A stretch of 5,791 nt of DNA from Elusimicrobia bacterium RIFCSPHIGHO2_02_FULL_57_9 (GTDB taxonomy: Bacteria > Elusimicrobiota > Elusimicrobia > UBA1565 > UBA9628). The notes under the pieces were generated by a model. It saw only the letters and a program-made list of their open reading frames with translations. It had not been told where the DNA came from and searched no databases. Shown one piece after another: positions 1-5,408 of the stretch. The stretch's first letter is position 1. Each line of letters opens with the position of its first letter. The position numbers were made by a program, and so were the translations under genes. The DNA lies in the NCBI GenBank assembly GCA_001800015.1, contig MGUO01000073.1:1-5791 (forward strand). Reading direction: 5' to 3'.

Positions 1-110
1 AGCAGGGCGATGCGCACATTCTCAGGCACTTGGGCCAAAAGCCCGCGATCTTTAACAAGGGCTTCGAGGGTTTCGATGCAGAGGCGGATATTATCTGGAA
101 ATTCTTTCAT
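1..110 (-). CDS. N-terminal start of an unidentified protein, cut by the window edge
   Basis: An ATG at 110 on the minus strand opens a frame with no stop down to base 1, giving 36 residues beginning MKEFPDNIRLCIETLEAL and going on with a VKDRGLLAQVPENVRIALL-like helix. The charge pattern and amphipathic leucines look like real protein. The wording faintly recalls short N-terminal helical leaders of some bacterial oxidoreductase-type proteins, but too little is visible to name a family. It starts 43 bases downstream of the stop of the PEBP gene on the same strand, so it may be the second gene of that transcript. The bases before the ATG (CTGGAATCC) hold no strong Shine-Dalgarno sequence. Confidence 0.5.
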   Translation of the reverse strand, partial: MKEFPDNIRLCIETLEALVKDRGLLAQVPENVRIAL

Positions 111-152
111 GGATTCCAGTTGTAGATCGGACGTACGCGGCGCCTTAGCGGC

Positions 153-623
153 TCAGCGCTTATAGATTCCGACCGCTTCGGCCTGCGCGAGAATATGGCC
201 GGCCATCGCCGCCTCAAGCTGTTTCTTGGCGGCCTTCGGCGCAAGCCCCAAAACTTTGTCGAGAGCATAGAGCTTGAAAAAATACCTGTGGGGCGAGCCG
301 GGCGGGGGATAGGGGCCGAAATAGCCCACGCGCTCGAATTTATCGACGCCCCAGCAGAGTCCTTGTTTGCCGCCGTTGGCCAATGATTCGGTTTTGGGCA
401 GCCCTTCGCTCAATTTATGAACGTCTTGGGGAACGTCATACAGGAGCCAATGAATCCAAAGTCCGGGAGGGGCGTCCGGATCTTCCATGATCAAGGCGAA
501 GCTCCTTGTTTCCTTTGGAGCCCCCGACCAAGACAGCTCGGGCGACAGATCCGCCCCCTCGCCGGTATGCTTCTTGGGGATGAATTCGCTTGGTTTAAAG
601 GCTGTTGTTTTGATTTCAAGCAT
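153..623 (-). CDS. YbhB/YbcL family Raf-kinase-inhibitor-like (PEBP) protein
   Basis: This 156-aa protein has the length and signatures of bacterial phosphatidylethanolamine-binding-protein homologues (E. coli YbhB and YbcL are about 158-183 aa). Visible motifs are MEDPDAP at 46-52 followed by WIHWLLYDVP (56-65), and the second ligand-pocket block GPYPPPGSPHRY at 103-113. The conserved Asp, Pro and His residues of the PEBP anion-binding pocket are therefore present. There is no signal peptide, so it is probably cytoplasmic. The family's bacterial role is not settled: some members are linked to effects on kinases or proteases, many are uncharacterised. I chose the ATG at 623 because the PEBP fold begins with LEIKTTAF. 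A TTG at 659 would add 12 residues unlike the family. No Shine-Dalgarno lies before the ATG, but a TATAAT does, suggesting a leaderless mRNA. The next minus-strand gene starts 43 bases downstream. Confidence 0.93.
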   Translation of the reverse strand: MLEIKTTAFKPSEFIPKKHTGEGADLSPELSWSGAPKETRSFALIMEDPDAPPGLWIHWLLYDVPQDVHKLSEGLPKTESLANGGKQGLCWGVDKFERVGYFGPYPPPGSPHRYFFKLYALDKVLGLAPKAAKKQLEAAMAGHILAQAEAVGIYKR

Positions 624-629
624 AGTTGA

Positions 630-659
630 ATTATACGTTTTTGCCGAGCAACTCTTCAA
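630..659 (-). promoter_or_regulatory. Candidate sigma70-type promoter giving a leaderless PEBP transcript
   Basis: On the minus strand TTGAAG (654-659) lies 18 bases from a perfect TATAAT (630-635), and the PEBP ATG begins 6 bases after that box. Transcription would start about at the A of the ATG, which fits the lack of a ribosome binding site. The boxes are seen; leaderless initiation is inferred. The alternative is an upstream promoter at the second TATAAT (674-679) with an ordinary leader. Confidence 0.5.
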
Positions 660-676
660 TCTGCCGTAGCCATATT

Positions 677-692
677 ATACCCGATAGGGTAT
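677..692. promoter_or_regulatory. Perfect 16-bp palindrome overlapping a TATAAT box (operator candidate)
   Basis: ATACCC-GATA-GGGTAT has two perfect 6-bp arms around a 4-bp centre. On the minus strand its last bases form part of a TATAAT at 674-679, upstream of the PEBP gene. A perfect short-spaced palindrome on a -10 box is the usual arrangement for a dimeric helix-turn-helix repressor. No good -35 stands 17 bp before this TATAAT, so the promoter part is less sure than the palindrome. No regulator gene is adjacent. Confidence 0.5.
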
Positions 693-967
693 CAATAGCT
701 GCTATATTGCGTCATGATCTTTCTGGAAAATTATAGGTATAGGGGCTACCGTCATTTGGAGAGAACCTTTAGCGGTGAAGTCGTGCCCGGGTCCGTTAAG
801 CGCGCGAAGAAAAACCTTTTTCAATGCTGGTAACGCCTGGTTATTTCGACGAACACGGCAGAGCGCCAATAACCGGGTTAGCAATAAATTCCATTCCAAC
901 CCCGGACATGCCGGGAACATTGTTCCAAGATTCGAAGAGCCATGGCATTTCTCTAGGCCATGCCCGG

Positions 968-988
968 CAGGCTGCGGTTAACAGCCTG
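968..988. repeat. 7-bp perfect inverted repeat (hairpin)
   Basis: CAGGCTG and CAGCCTG flank a 7-base loop CGGTTAA. It is one of the strongest hairpins of the chain in this gene-free stretch. No T-run follows on either strand, so it is not a typical intrinsic terminator. Confidence 0.6.
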
Positions 989-1056
989 ATGAAAGTCTCC
1001 TGGGGTGTGACGGCTGGGTGCGCCGCGTGGCTGCCTCAGCCTGCGGGGTGGAATTT

Positions 1057-1080
1057 GACGGCACTCTTGCAGGAGCCGTC
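1057..1080. repeat. GACGGC/GCCGTC hairpin downstream of the duplicated-domain gene
   Basis: Six perfect base pairs (GACGGC with GCCGTC) enclose a 12-base loop with further partial pairing. It lies about 40 bases beyond the stop of the 480-aa gene on the minus strand, where a terminator could sit. However, the bases after it on that strand are AAATTCC rather than a T-run, so intrinsic termination is doubtful. Confidence 0.5.
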
Positions 1081-1121
1081 AGCGCCGGCTTGGTTAAAAC
1101 TTTAATTCCCGCAAAGACGCC

Positions 1122-2564
1122 CTAGAAGATTTTGCCTCTTAGCGTTGGCGGCTGCTCCAAATTCTTCTGCCACCATTTGTACTCAGAGAGCAAGAAATCC
1201 ACTTTCTTGGGGCTATTCCGATCCTCTTGCCGCAAATGCCCTGCATCATCCACCTCGATGGAAATGTTATCTTGCTCAAAAACCACCCACCATTGGAAGG
1301 AAGGAAAGCGGGACACATCCCTATGGTCATAATGAACGCGTATGCGATGGATCGTTCCACCTGTCACCCGTTCAATGGCATAAATCGTATGACCGCTACG
1401 CTTATTGCCCCGGTGCTCAATACGGCCCTCCACCTTTTTTACTACACGTTCTACCACGCGGTTCCAAAAAGCGTAAAACGTTTCGGGATCTATCCTCTTT
1501 TGAACCTCTTTACGAAACCAAGCCTGGTCCTGGCGCGCAAAGGCCAGTTTCTTTGTCCCCAGTTCATCGTTTCTAACCGCCGATAGAAATGCCGAGTCCT
1601 GTTGGTGCTTTTTAGCCAGCGCCTGCAGCAGTTGCTCAAAGAGATCCACGATCCAAATATGATGAGGCCAAGCCTGGCGCATATTCTCAAAGAGACGCGG
1701 AGCCGTATCCTCCATCAAGGAGCGCTTGCTGGGAGCCTCCCTAGCAAATTCCGAAAGGGCATCTTGGATCATCCCCACCGATCCCTGCCAGGCCATGTTT
1801 TCAAGATTCCCCTCCCACCATGCAAACTCCTCCAAGAAGCCTTCTCCATCCTTGCCGGAGTAATTTCCATCTTCGTCGGCTTGGAACGCGCTATTTCCCC
1901 CGGGATTGTCTCTTTCAAATGTCACAAACCTGCGGGCAATAGGCTCGCCGGGATATTTGGGCCATGACTGTTCCAGGATTTGTATGCGGTGAGTGGTTCT
2001 TCCCTCCACACGTTCAATCGTATAGGTAGTTTCCTCAAGACGTGGGTTTTTGCCTTCCCGTTTGATCCCTTCCACATTGCCAACCACCCGATCCCTTGCA
2101 CGACCCCATAAGCCCCTGAACTGAACCCGATCCACCGGCGCCGCCGAGGAGCCGGCAAACCCTATTGGTCCAGGCTCGTATCCTGGAATCCGCTGCACAA
2201 ACTCTTTGGATGCAGGTTGAGAGTTATCAAAGCCTTCACCTGCCTGCGCGACCTCCGCTGTAAGAGACTGTTCCTCCGCCTCCGCCTGGAAACCGAAGGA
2301 GGCCGCTGTCTCATCCACAAGAAGATCACGGCCTAAAAGAATTGCGCCCTGATTCACCGCCTTGATGGGGACTTGCCTGGCCGCCTGCCTGCGATCGGCA
2401 GGGGGCTTGTTCATTCGTATTTTTGACGGCGTGAGGCCCCGGTTCATTCCACGCCTCTGAGCGATGGAAGCCCCATAAACACCCAGCCCCGGAACAGTCC
2501 AGACCAGGGCTAAAATAGCAACCCCAGCAAGCCACTGTTTAACAGTCCATTGTATCCAACTCAT
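1122..2564 (-). CDS. Exported or membrane-anchored protein of unknown function with a duplicated ~107-residue domain
   Basis: I do not recognise this 480-aa protein. Residues about 11-32 (WLAGVAILALVWTVPGLGVYGA) form one hydrophobic segment after a short Lys-containing start, so it is a signal peptide or N-terminal anchor with the rest outside the cytoplasm. A low-complexity, basic then acidic linker runs to about 148. Two copies of one domain follow, at about 149-255 and 363-470, sharing RVV, VEG, Y.IERV.G.T.HRI, V.FE.DN, D..G, FL.E..WW and a closing NLE. Between them lies a helical, charged segment. There are no obvious catalytic motifs; the many conserved aromatics suggest a binding or structural domain. 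I start at 2564 because GGTGGAGG lies 8 bases upstream; an ATG at 2615 has no such site and would bury the hydrophobic segment deeper. It has about 160 bp of upstream sequence before the SIR2-like remnant. Confidence 0.8.
   Translation of the reverse strand: MSWIQWTVKQWLAGVAILALVWTVPGLGVYGASIAQRRGMNRGLTPSKIRMNKPPADRRQAARQVPIKAVNQGAILLGRDLLVDETAASFGFQAEAEEQSLTAEVAQAGEGFDNSQPASKEFVQRIPGYEPGPIGFAGSSAAPVDRVQFRGLWGRARDRVVGNVEGIKREGKNPRLEETTYTIERVEGRTTHRIQILEQSWPKYPGEPIARRFVTFERDNPGGNSAFQADEDGNYSGKDGEGFLEEFAWWEGNLENMAWQGSVGMIQDALSEFAREAPSKRSLMEDTAPRLFENMRQAWPHHIWIVDLFEQLLQALAKKHQQDSAFLSAVRNDELGTKKLAFARQDQAWFRKEVQKRIDPETFYAFWNRVVERVVKKVEGRIEHRGNKRSGHTIYAIERVTGGTIHRIRVHYDHRDVSRFPSFQWWVVFEQDNISIEVDDAGHLRQEDRNSPKKVDFLLSEYKWWQKNLEQPPTLRGKIF
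1155..1478 (-). repeat. Second copy of the duplicated domain
   Basis: Protein-level repeat covering residues about 363-470 of the 480-aa protein. It aligns with the first copy from an aromatic-rich start (FYAFWNRVVERVV) through YAIERVTGGTIHRI, WWVVFEQDN and D-A-G to YKWWQKNLE. The copies are diverged, about one third identical by eye, so the duplication is old. Confidence 0.75.
1800..2120 (-). repeat. First copy of the duplicated domain
   Basis: Protein-level repeat covering residues about 149-255 of the 480-aa protein. Its landmarks are FRGLWGRARDRVV, YTIERVEGRTTHRI, RRFVTFERDN, DEDGNYSG and FAWWEGNLE, each with a counterpart in the same order in the second copy. Confidence 0.75.
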
Positions 2565-2572
2565 GAATTTAG

Positions 2573-2580
2573 CCTCCACC
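2573..2580 (-). promoter_or_regulatory. Strong ribosome binding site deciding the start of the 480-aa gene
   Basis: GGTGGAGG on the minus strand, 8 bases before the ATG at 2564. It supports this start over the in-frame ATG at 2615, which lacks one. Confidence 0.7.
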
Positions 2581-2658
2581 GGCCATTTGCAGTAGTGTAA
2601 AGGAAAACAGGGCATGCTCGTGTGGGCCGAAAGACCTAAAAGCGGCCTGATAAATGGC

Positions 2659-2769
2659 CTATGAGAAATTAGGACTCTGGGGAATCAATACCTCGTGCTG
2701 AGGCAGCTTGCGGCCGCGCATGTCATCTGGATAGGCTCGTATGAGGGTTGGCGTGATCTCCTTGGCCGT
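2659..2769 (-). pseudogene. Possible C-terminal remnant in a second frame overlapping the SIR2-like fragment
   Basis: In another minus-strand frame the DNA overlapping and following the SIR2-like stop encodes TTAKEITPTLIRAYPDDM, then RGRKLPQHEVLIPQSPNFS and a stop at 2659. The composition is protein-like and the frame has no start codon of its own at its beginning. It could be the far end of the SIR2-like gene joined after a deletion and frameshift, or the tail of a different gene. I do not recognise it. Confidence 0.3.
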
Positions 2770-2926
2770 TGTTCAGCATTTCCTTTCGCAGAACTTCGTC
2801 GCCGGTTACCTCTAGCTGATTAAACGCGTGCTCCCATATCTGCATCGTCAGACAGGCGTTCACGGCGTTGGCAAAGCCTGCGCCCGTGAGTAAGATGTGA
2901 GGCTGCCCCTGGGGATTAGCGGCCAT
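2723..2926 (-). pseudogene. Truncated SIR2-like protein, third gene of the hip operon
   Basis: The 67-aa frame begins MAANPQGQPHILLTGAGFA. The block ILLTGAGF at 11-18, followed by an IWEHAFN-type helix and E-x-L-R-K-x-M-L-N-N, is how many bacterial SIR2-like proteins start: a beta strand and GAG loop that binds NAD in this fold. Family members are usually several hundred residues long, and the rest is missing. After about residue 53 the sequence stops looking SIR2-like and ends at TGA. Its ATG (2924-2926) directly follows the HipA stop TAG with no base between, so it is translationally coupled to hipA. SIR2-like NADases are common effectors of antiphage and toxin systems. The assignment rests on one motif block and may be wrong; without the catalytic half it is presumably inactive. 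Confidence 0.55.
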
Positions 2927-4246
2927 CTAGATAAGCCGGAGTTGCGCGCGGATGCGCCTTATCTCGCTTGGTTGGACTCCGGCTTTCTTTGCGAAGACCG
3001 GCCATTCTTCAACCGTCTGTCGGACTTGTTTGAGGATGGATGGCGCTTCGCCAATCCCGAAACGATTGGCCAGCGCCAGGCAATCATCCCACGTGATCTC
3101 TCCGAATTTCCCGTTTACCGACATTAGGTGCTGGTTCGTCCACTCGCTTTCCGGATTATGAGCGAACGTGATGTCGTAAGCAGGGGAGAATTCCCACGAG
3201 CCGCCTTTGCGAAGGAGAAATGAAAAGTTCTTGGTGTGATCATCGCAGTTGCGCCCCATGACGTTGAGCGCCATTCGGCGGAACGCCTCGACCTCGGCCG
3301 AGCGGCCGAGCTTCAGTTGTCGCATCGCCATGAAGAGCTGCTCATAACTGTTGGCGGACTTCTTCTTGAAATCGAGATGATCTATCGCGCAAAGGCTCTG
3401 AAGATGATGCTTGGTCCCGTCATCCTCGCGATCAAAACGCCGTGTCATGAAGTGCGCCCGGTCGTTCTCCATGAGAAGCCTTGATTCCGGGATATCAATG
3501 CCCGACTGCTTTGCCATAAGGTAGTAGGCATACTCGACGCGCCCAAAATCCTGCGACAGTCCCAACTCGCGGTCTTTCCCCATTCCGTCGAACTTCAGGA
3601 GCCAATGCTCGAAGCCGGGCAGCAGATCGAACTGTCCTGAGCGAATTTCGGAAGTCTTTCTGTTCCATCCGATGACGGCCTTCGCGCGAGCCCCGTTTGC
3701 CGAGGTTCCAACTTCGATGATGCTCCTGAGGGCCGCTTCCGCCGCAGAATCGCCCTCGAGATTCCCGGTGACCACCTTCCGGGCCATCGCCACGAGTTGG
3801 CCCATTTCGAGCGCGTTGGGTATCTTCGTCTGCGGTCCGCGAGCGGGCTTAAACTCGAAAGTTCCCATGGCGCGCTTGCCCATGTAAGCCAAGCGATCAA
3901 GAGCGCTGATGCGCGATTTTGGCAAACCTTTCTCCGCCAAGTATTTATCGATGAGCGCGTTCCCGAACTCGTCCGGCAGCGCGTCGGCGAGCATCGCGGG
4001 CAATCGCTGGTAAGTCGCTTCCGGAAGGTCGGCGAATACGTAAAGCTTTTCGGAGTCATCCGCGGGCATGTGCAATGGGGCGAGTTGTATTCCGCTTCGC
4101 CCGAACTCCTTATCGTAAGCGAAGACGTAATAACCCAGGGCCGGGTCGAGAGCCACGGCTCCAACGAACTGGTCCCATACATAAACCTCGATCCGTCGGA
4201 CGGTGCGGTAGCGCTCGACTGCTGGCTTCTTAGGCTTCTTGGCCAT
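2927..4246 (-). CDS. hipA: HipA family toxin (serine/threonine kinase)
   Basis: The 439-aa protein matches the length of E. coli HipA (440 aa), a kinase that phosphorylates glutamyl-tRNA synthetase, blocks translation and induces dormancy; the target of this homologue is unknown. The N-terminal subdomain spans about 16-105. The Gly-rich loop GTSANGARAKA (180-190) has Ser182 where E. coli has autophosphorylated Ser150, and Lys189 for Lys157. The catalytic block NCDDHTKNFSF (333-343) gives Asp335 and Asn340 for Asp309 and Asn314. PAYDITF supplies metal-binding Asp358, with the same 18-residue spacing from Asn340 as in E. coli. All key residues are intact, so it should be active. I chose the ATG at 4246 because AAGGGGG precedes it by 4 bases and it overlaps hipB by 17 bases. 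The open frame reaches back to 4291, but those residues (Arg/Ala-rich) are a by-product of hipB. Confidence 0.95.
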   Translation of the reverse strand: MAKKPKKPAVERYRTVRRIEVYVWDQFVGAVALDPALGYYVFAYDKEFGRSGIQLAPLHMPADDSEKLYVFADLPEATYQRLPAMLADALPDEFGNALIDKYLAEKGLPKSRISALDRLAYMGKRAMGTFEFKPARGPQTKIPNALEMGQLVAMARKVVTGNLEGDSAAEAALRSIIEVGTSANGARAKAVIGWNRKTSEIRSGQFDLLPGFEHWLLKFDGMGKDRELGLSQDFGRVEYAYYLMAKQSGIDIPESRLLMENDRAHFMTRRFDREDDGTKHHLQSLCAIDHLDFKKKSANSYEQLFMAMRQLKLGRSAEVEAFRRMALNVMGRNCDDHTKNFSFLLRKGGSWEFSPAYDITFAHNPESEWTNQHLMSVNGKFGEITWDDCLALANRFGIGEAPSILKQVRQTVEEWPVFAKKAGVQPSEIRRIRAQLRLI

Positions 4247-4553
4247 GCGCCCCCTTGTTTCGGCGCGCGCGCGCGCGCTGGCGCGCGGCAAGCGATGGCG
4301 TCATGTGCAGCGGATTGATCGTGATTCGCGGCGCTAGAGTCTGGAGCCATTCCTGCTTGTCCAAGGCGCGGACGACGCGAATGAGCGTTCCCAAGTTCGC
4401 CCCTTGTCCCGATTCAAGGTGGCGCAGCGCCGATAAGCTCACTCCGGCCTGTGTGGCCAAGGCCTGCTGAGTGAGATTTTTCTGAAGCCGCAGCGAGCGG
4501 ATGTTCTCTCCGATCGTCTGGGCCAGTTCTTCGGGGGTCGAAACCTCATTCAT
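4230..4553 (-). CDS. hipB: HipB-type XRE helix-turn-helix antitoxin
   Basis: This 107-aa protein carries an XRE/Cro HTH at about 15-68: IGENIRSLRLQKNLTQQALA, then an AGVSLSALRHLESG recognition helix and the LIRVVRALD helix. HipB proteins bind HipA, keep it inactive and repress their own operon. It is longer than E. coli HipB (88 aa) because of a basic tail, SLAARQRARARRNKG, which may help contact DNA or HipA. It comes first in the operon and overlaps hipA by 17 bases, the usual toxin-antitoxin order and coupling. A (GC)7 tract encodes the RARAR part of the tail. The start at 4553 is preceded by a modest AAAGAG site. A promoter and operator candidate lie directly upstream. Confidence 0.93.
   Translation of the reverse strand: MNEVSTPEELAQTIGENIRSLRLQKNLTQQALATQAGVSLSALRHLESGQGANLGTLIRVVRALDKQEWLQTLAPRITINPLHMTPSLAARQRARARRNKGAHGQEA
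4263..4276. repeat. (GC)7 dinucleotide tract in the 3' end of hipB
   Basis: Fourteen bases of pure alternating GC, followed at once by T and another GCGCGC stretch (4281-4284 region). It codes for alternating Arg and Ala in the HipB tail. Such tracts can slip during replication. One added GC unit would move the hipB frame into the hipA frame, which is open across this stretch. Confidence 0.85.
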
Positions 4554-4580
4554 AAAGTGTCTCTTTAGATCAGTTAAAAG

Positions 4581-4608
4581 CTAAATAGAAGATAACTATC
4601 TTATTTAG
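4581..4608. promoter_or_regulatory. Palindromic operator candidate of the hip operon
   Basis: Two nested inverted repeats: outer arms CTAAATA and TATTTAG (7 bp, perfect) and inner AAGATA-AC-TATCTT (6-bp perfect arms). The site lies directly downstream of the -10 box, over the expected transcription start, where bound HipB would block RNA polymerase. E. coli HipB binds palindromes (TATCC-N8-GGATA); this sequence differs but has the same dimeric layout. Confidence 0.6.
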
Positions 4609-4612
4609 AACA

Positions 4613-4641
4613 ATAATACATTGCCATTCATTAAAAGTCAA
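4613..4641 (-). promoter_or_regulatory. Sigma70-type promoter of the hip operon
   Basis: On the minus strand TTGACT (4636-4641) is separated by exactly 17 bases from TATTAT (4613-4618). Each hexamer differs by one base from consensus. Transcription would start near 4606, leaving a leader of about 50 bases before the hipB ATG and running through hipA and the SIR2-like fragment. Confidence 0.75.
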
Positions 4642-4664
4642 TACCATAATAATGATCTAAAAAG

Positions 4665-4687
4665 AGCATTTATATTATAATAATGCT
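4665..4687. repeat. Second inverted repeat upstream of the hip promoter
   Basis: AGCATT and AATGCT arms (6 bp, perfect) enclose an 11-base AT-only centre. The site lies upstream of the -35 box and could be a second repressor site or a bent-DNA element. It sits in the AT-rich island between hipB and the insertion sequence, where I see no gene. Confidence 0.45.
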
Positions 4688-4749
4688 TTAACTGAATTAA
4701 TTAGAATAATTATACATTGACCACCAGCATGGAGAACTGCTACGCTCAG

Positions 4750-4768
4750 ACCCATCTTCGATAGTTGC
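4750..4768 (+). repeat. Left terminal inverted repeat of the insertion sequence
   Basis: ACCCATCTTCGATAGTTGC, reading inward. It matches the right end in 18 of 19 positions, the difference being C against T at position 10. Confidence 0.85.
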
Positions 4769-5012
4769 GTGGCGTTTCGGGCGTATTTTGAGGCCGCTCT
4801 CCGACGGGGAGCCTTCCTTCCGAGCCTAAATATATGGTGCAATACTATGGCGGATAGTCAACGCGCCTCCCTCCTGTCCGCCGGGGCTCCGCTGACCCTG
4901 CCATCCCATAAATCCAGCATTTCTACGACTAATAATGGCCCGATTCCCGCAGCCCGGCGTCTCCGACAAAACCCTCGACACCACCCGCCAAGTTCCTTAG
5001 AATGTGGGTGCA

Positions 5013-5336
5013 ATGTTTGTCCGGCTCAAAACCCTGCGCCAGAATGGCCGCACCTACCAATACCTGCACATCGTCGAGAATGTCCGCGAGAACGGCAATC
5101 ACCGCCAGCGCATCATCGGCAGTCTTGGTTGCCTTGACGAACTGACCAAGCACGGCGACCTCGAGCGCGTCGTTACCCAGCTCGTCGAGCACTGCCCCAC
5201 CGTCAAGCTCCTTCGCGCCGAGGCCGCCGGAACGCTCCAGGTCGACAGCGACCGCGTCTGGGGGCCGGCGCTCCTCTTCGGACGCCTTTGGGAAGAGCTC
5301 GGCCTCAAGGTCCCGCCGCTGGCTCAGCCGGCCTGA
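5013..5336 (+). pseudogene. Transposase remnant (IS1634/IS4-type), N-terminus joined to a short tail
   Basis: The frame starts MFVRLKTLRQNGRTYQYLHI and continues with VENVRENG and RQRIIGSLGCLDEL, the typical opening of IS1634-family transposases (usually about 450-600 aa). It keeps the first ~98 residues through RLWEELGLK, then runs into VPPLAQPA and a stop. The DDE catalytic domain is absent, so it is inactive. A Pro-rich tail of this sort can close such transposases, so an in-frame deletion joining start to end is plausible. I prefer the ATG at 5013; a GTG at 5004 would add three residues. It lies inside the two inverted repeats and is the only plus-strand gene of the window. Confidence 0.82.
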
Positions 5337-5408
5337 GCCCCCCCGAGAGCGGGCCGGATGTGGTGGTAAAAGACCCCCTATTGCCAAATCCTCATCGGAG
5401 ACCTTCCG

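Larger units (their letters stand above)
693..1121. other. Gene-free stretch, rich in inverted repeats
   Basis: The open frames here on both strands overlap one another, have low-quality compositions (many Arg, Cys, Pro, Trp), lack ribosome binding sites and match no family I know, so I call no gene. What stands out is structure. Inverted repeats follow one another: 836-845 with 868-877 (ten pairs, one G-U, in a plus-strand RNA), 902-906 with 911-915, 914-919 with 921-926, 941-946 with 957-962, 968-974 with 982-988, 1029-1033 with 1037-1041, and 1057-1062 with 1075-1080. The stretch separates two minus-strand genes and could be a structured RNA, a palindromic repeat element or the decayed remains of something mobile. 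None of these hairpins is followed by a clear T-run, so a standard terminator is not evident. Confidence 0.5.

Noticed and set aside
984..1000. CTGATGA resembling the core of a hammerhead ribozyme
   Set aside because: No stem II followed by a GAAA block and no matching stem III were found around it.
702..1105. Overlapping open frames on both strands (702-920 minus; 775-981 and 824-1105 plus)
   Set aside because: No ribosome binding sites, no recognisable domains, mutually overlapping and running through hairpins; treated as non-coding.
2640..2665. GGCC...GGCC stem followed by CTTTT as a terminator for the hip operon
   Set aside because: Only a 4-bp stem with an 8-base loop and a short, interrupted T stretch; too weak to call.
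4247..4291. Upstream ATG at 4291 as the start of HipA
   Set aside because: The added residues (MPRASARARAETRGR) are an alternate-frame reading of hipB, and the ATG at 4246 has its own AAGGGGG ribosome binding site.
3595..4350. 251-aa minus-strand open frame
   Set aside because: It is a shadow of hipB and hipA in another frame, with a Ser/Arg/Trp-rich composition and no family features.
4769..5137. 122-aa plus-strand open frame inside the insertion sequence
   Set aside because: It overlaps the transposase start in another frame and has a Pro/Ser/Cys-rich shadow composition.
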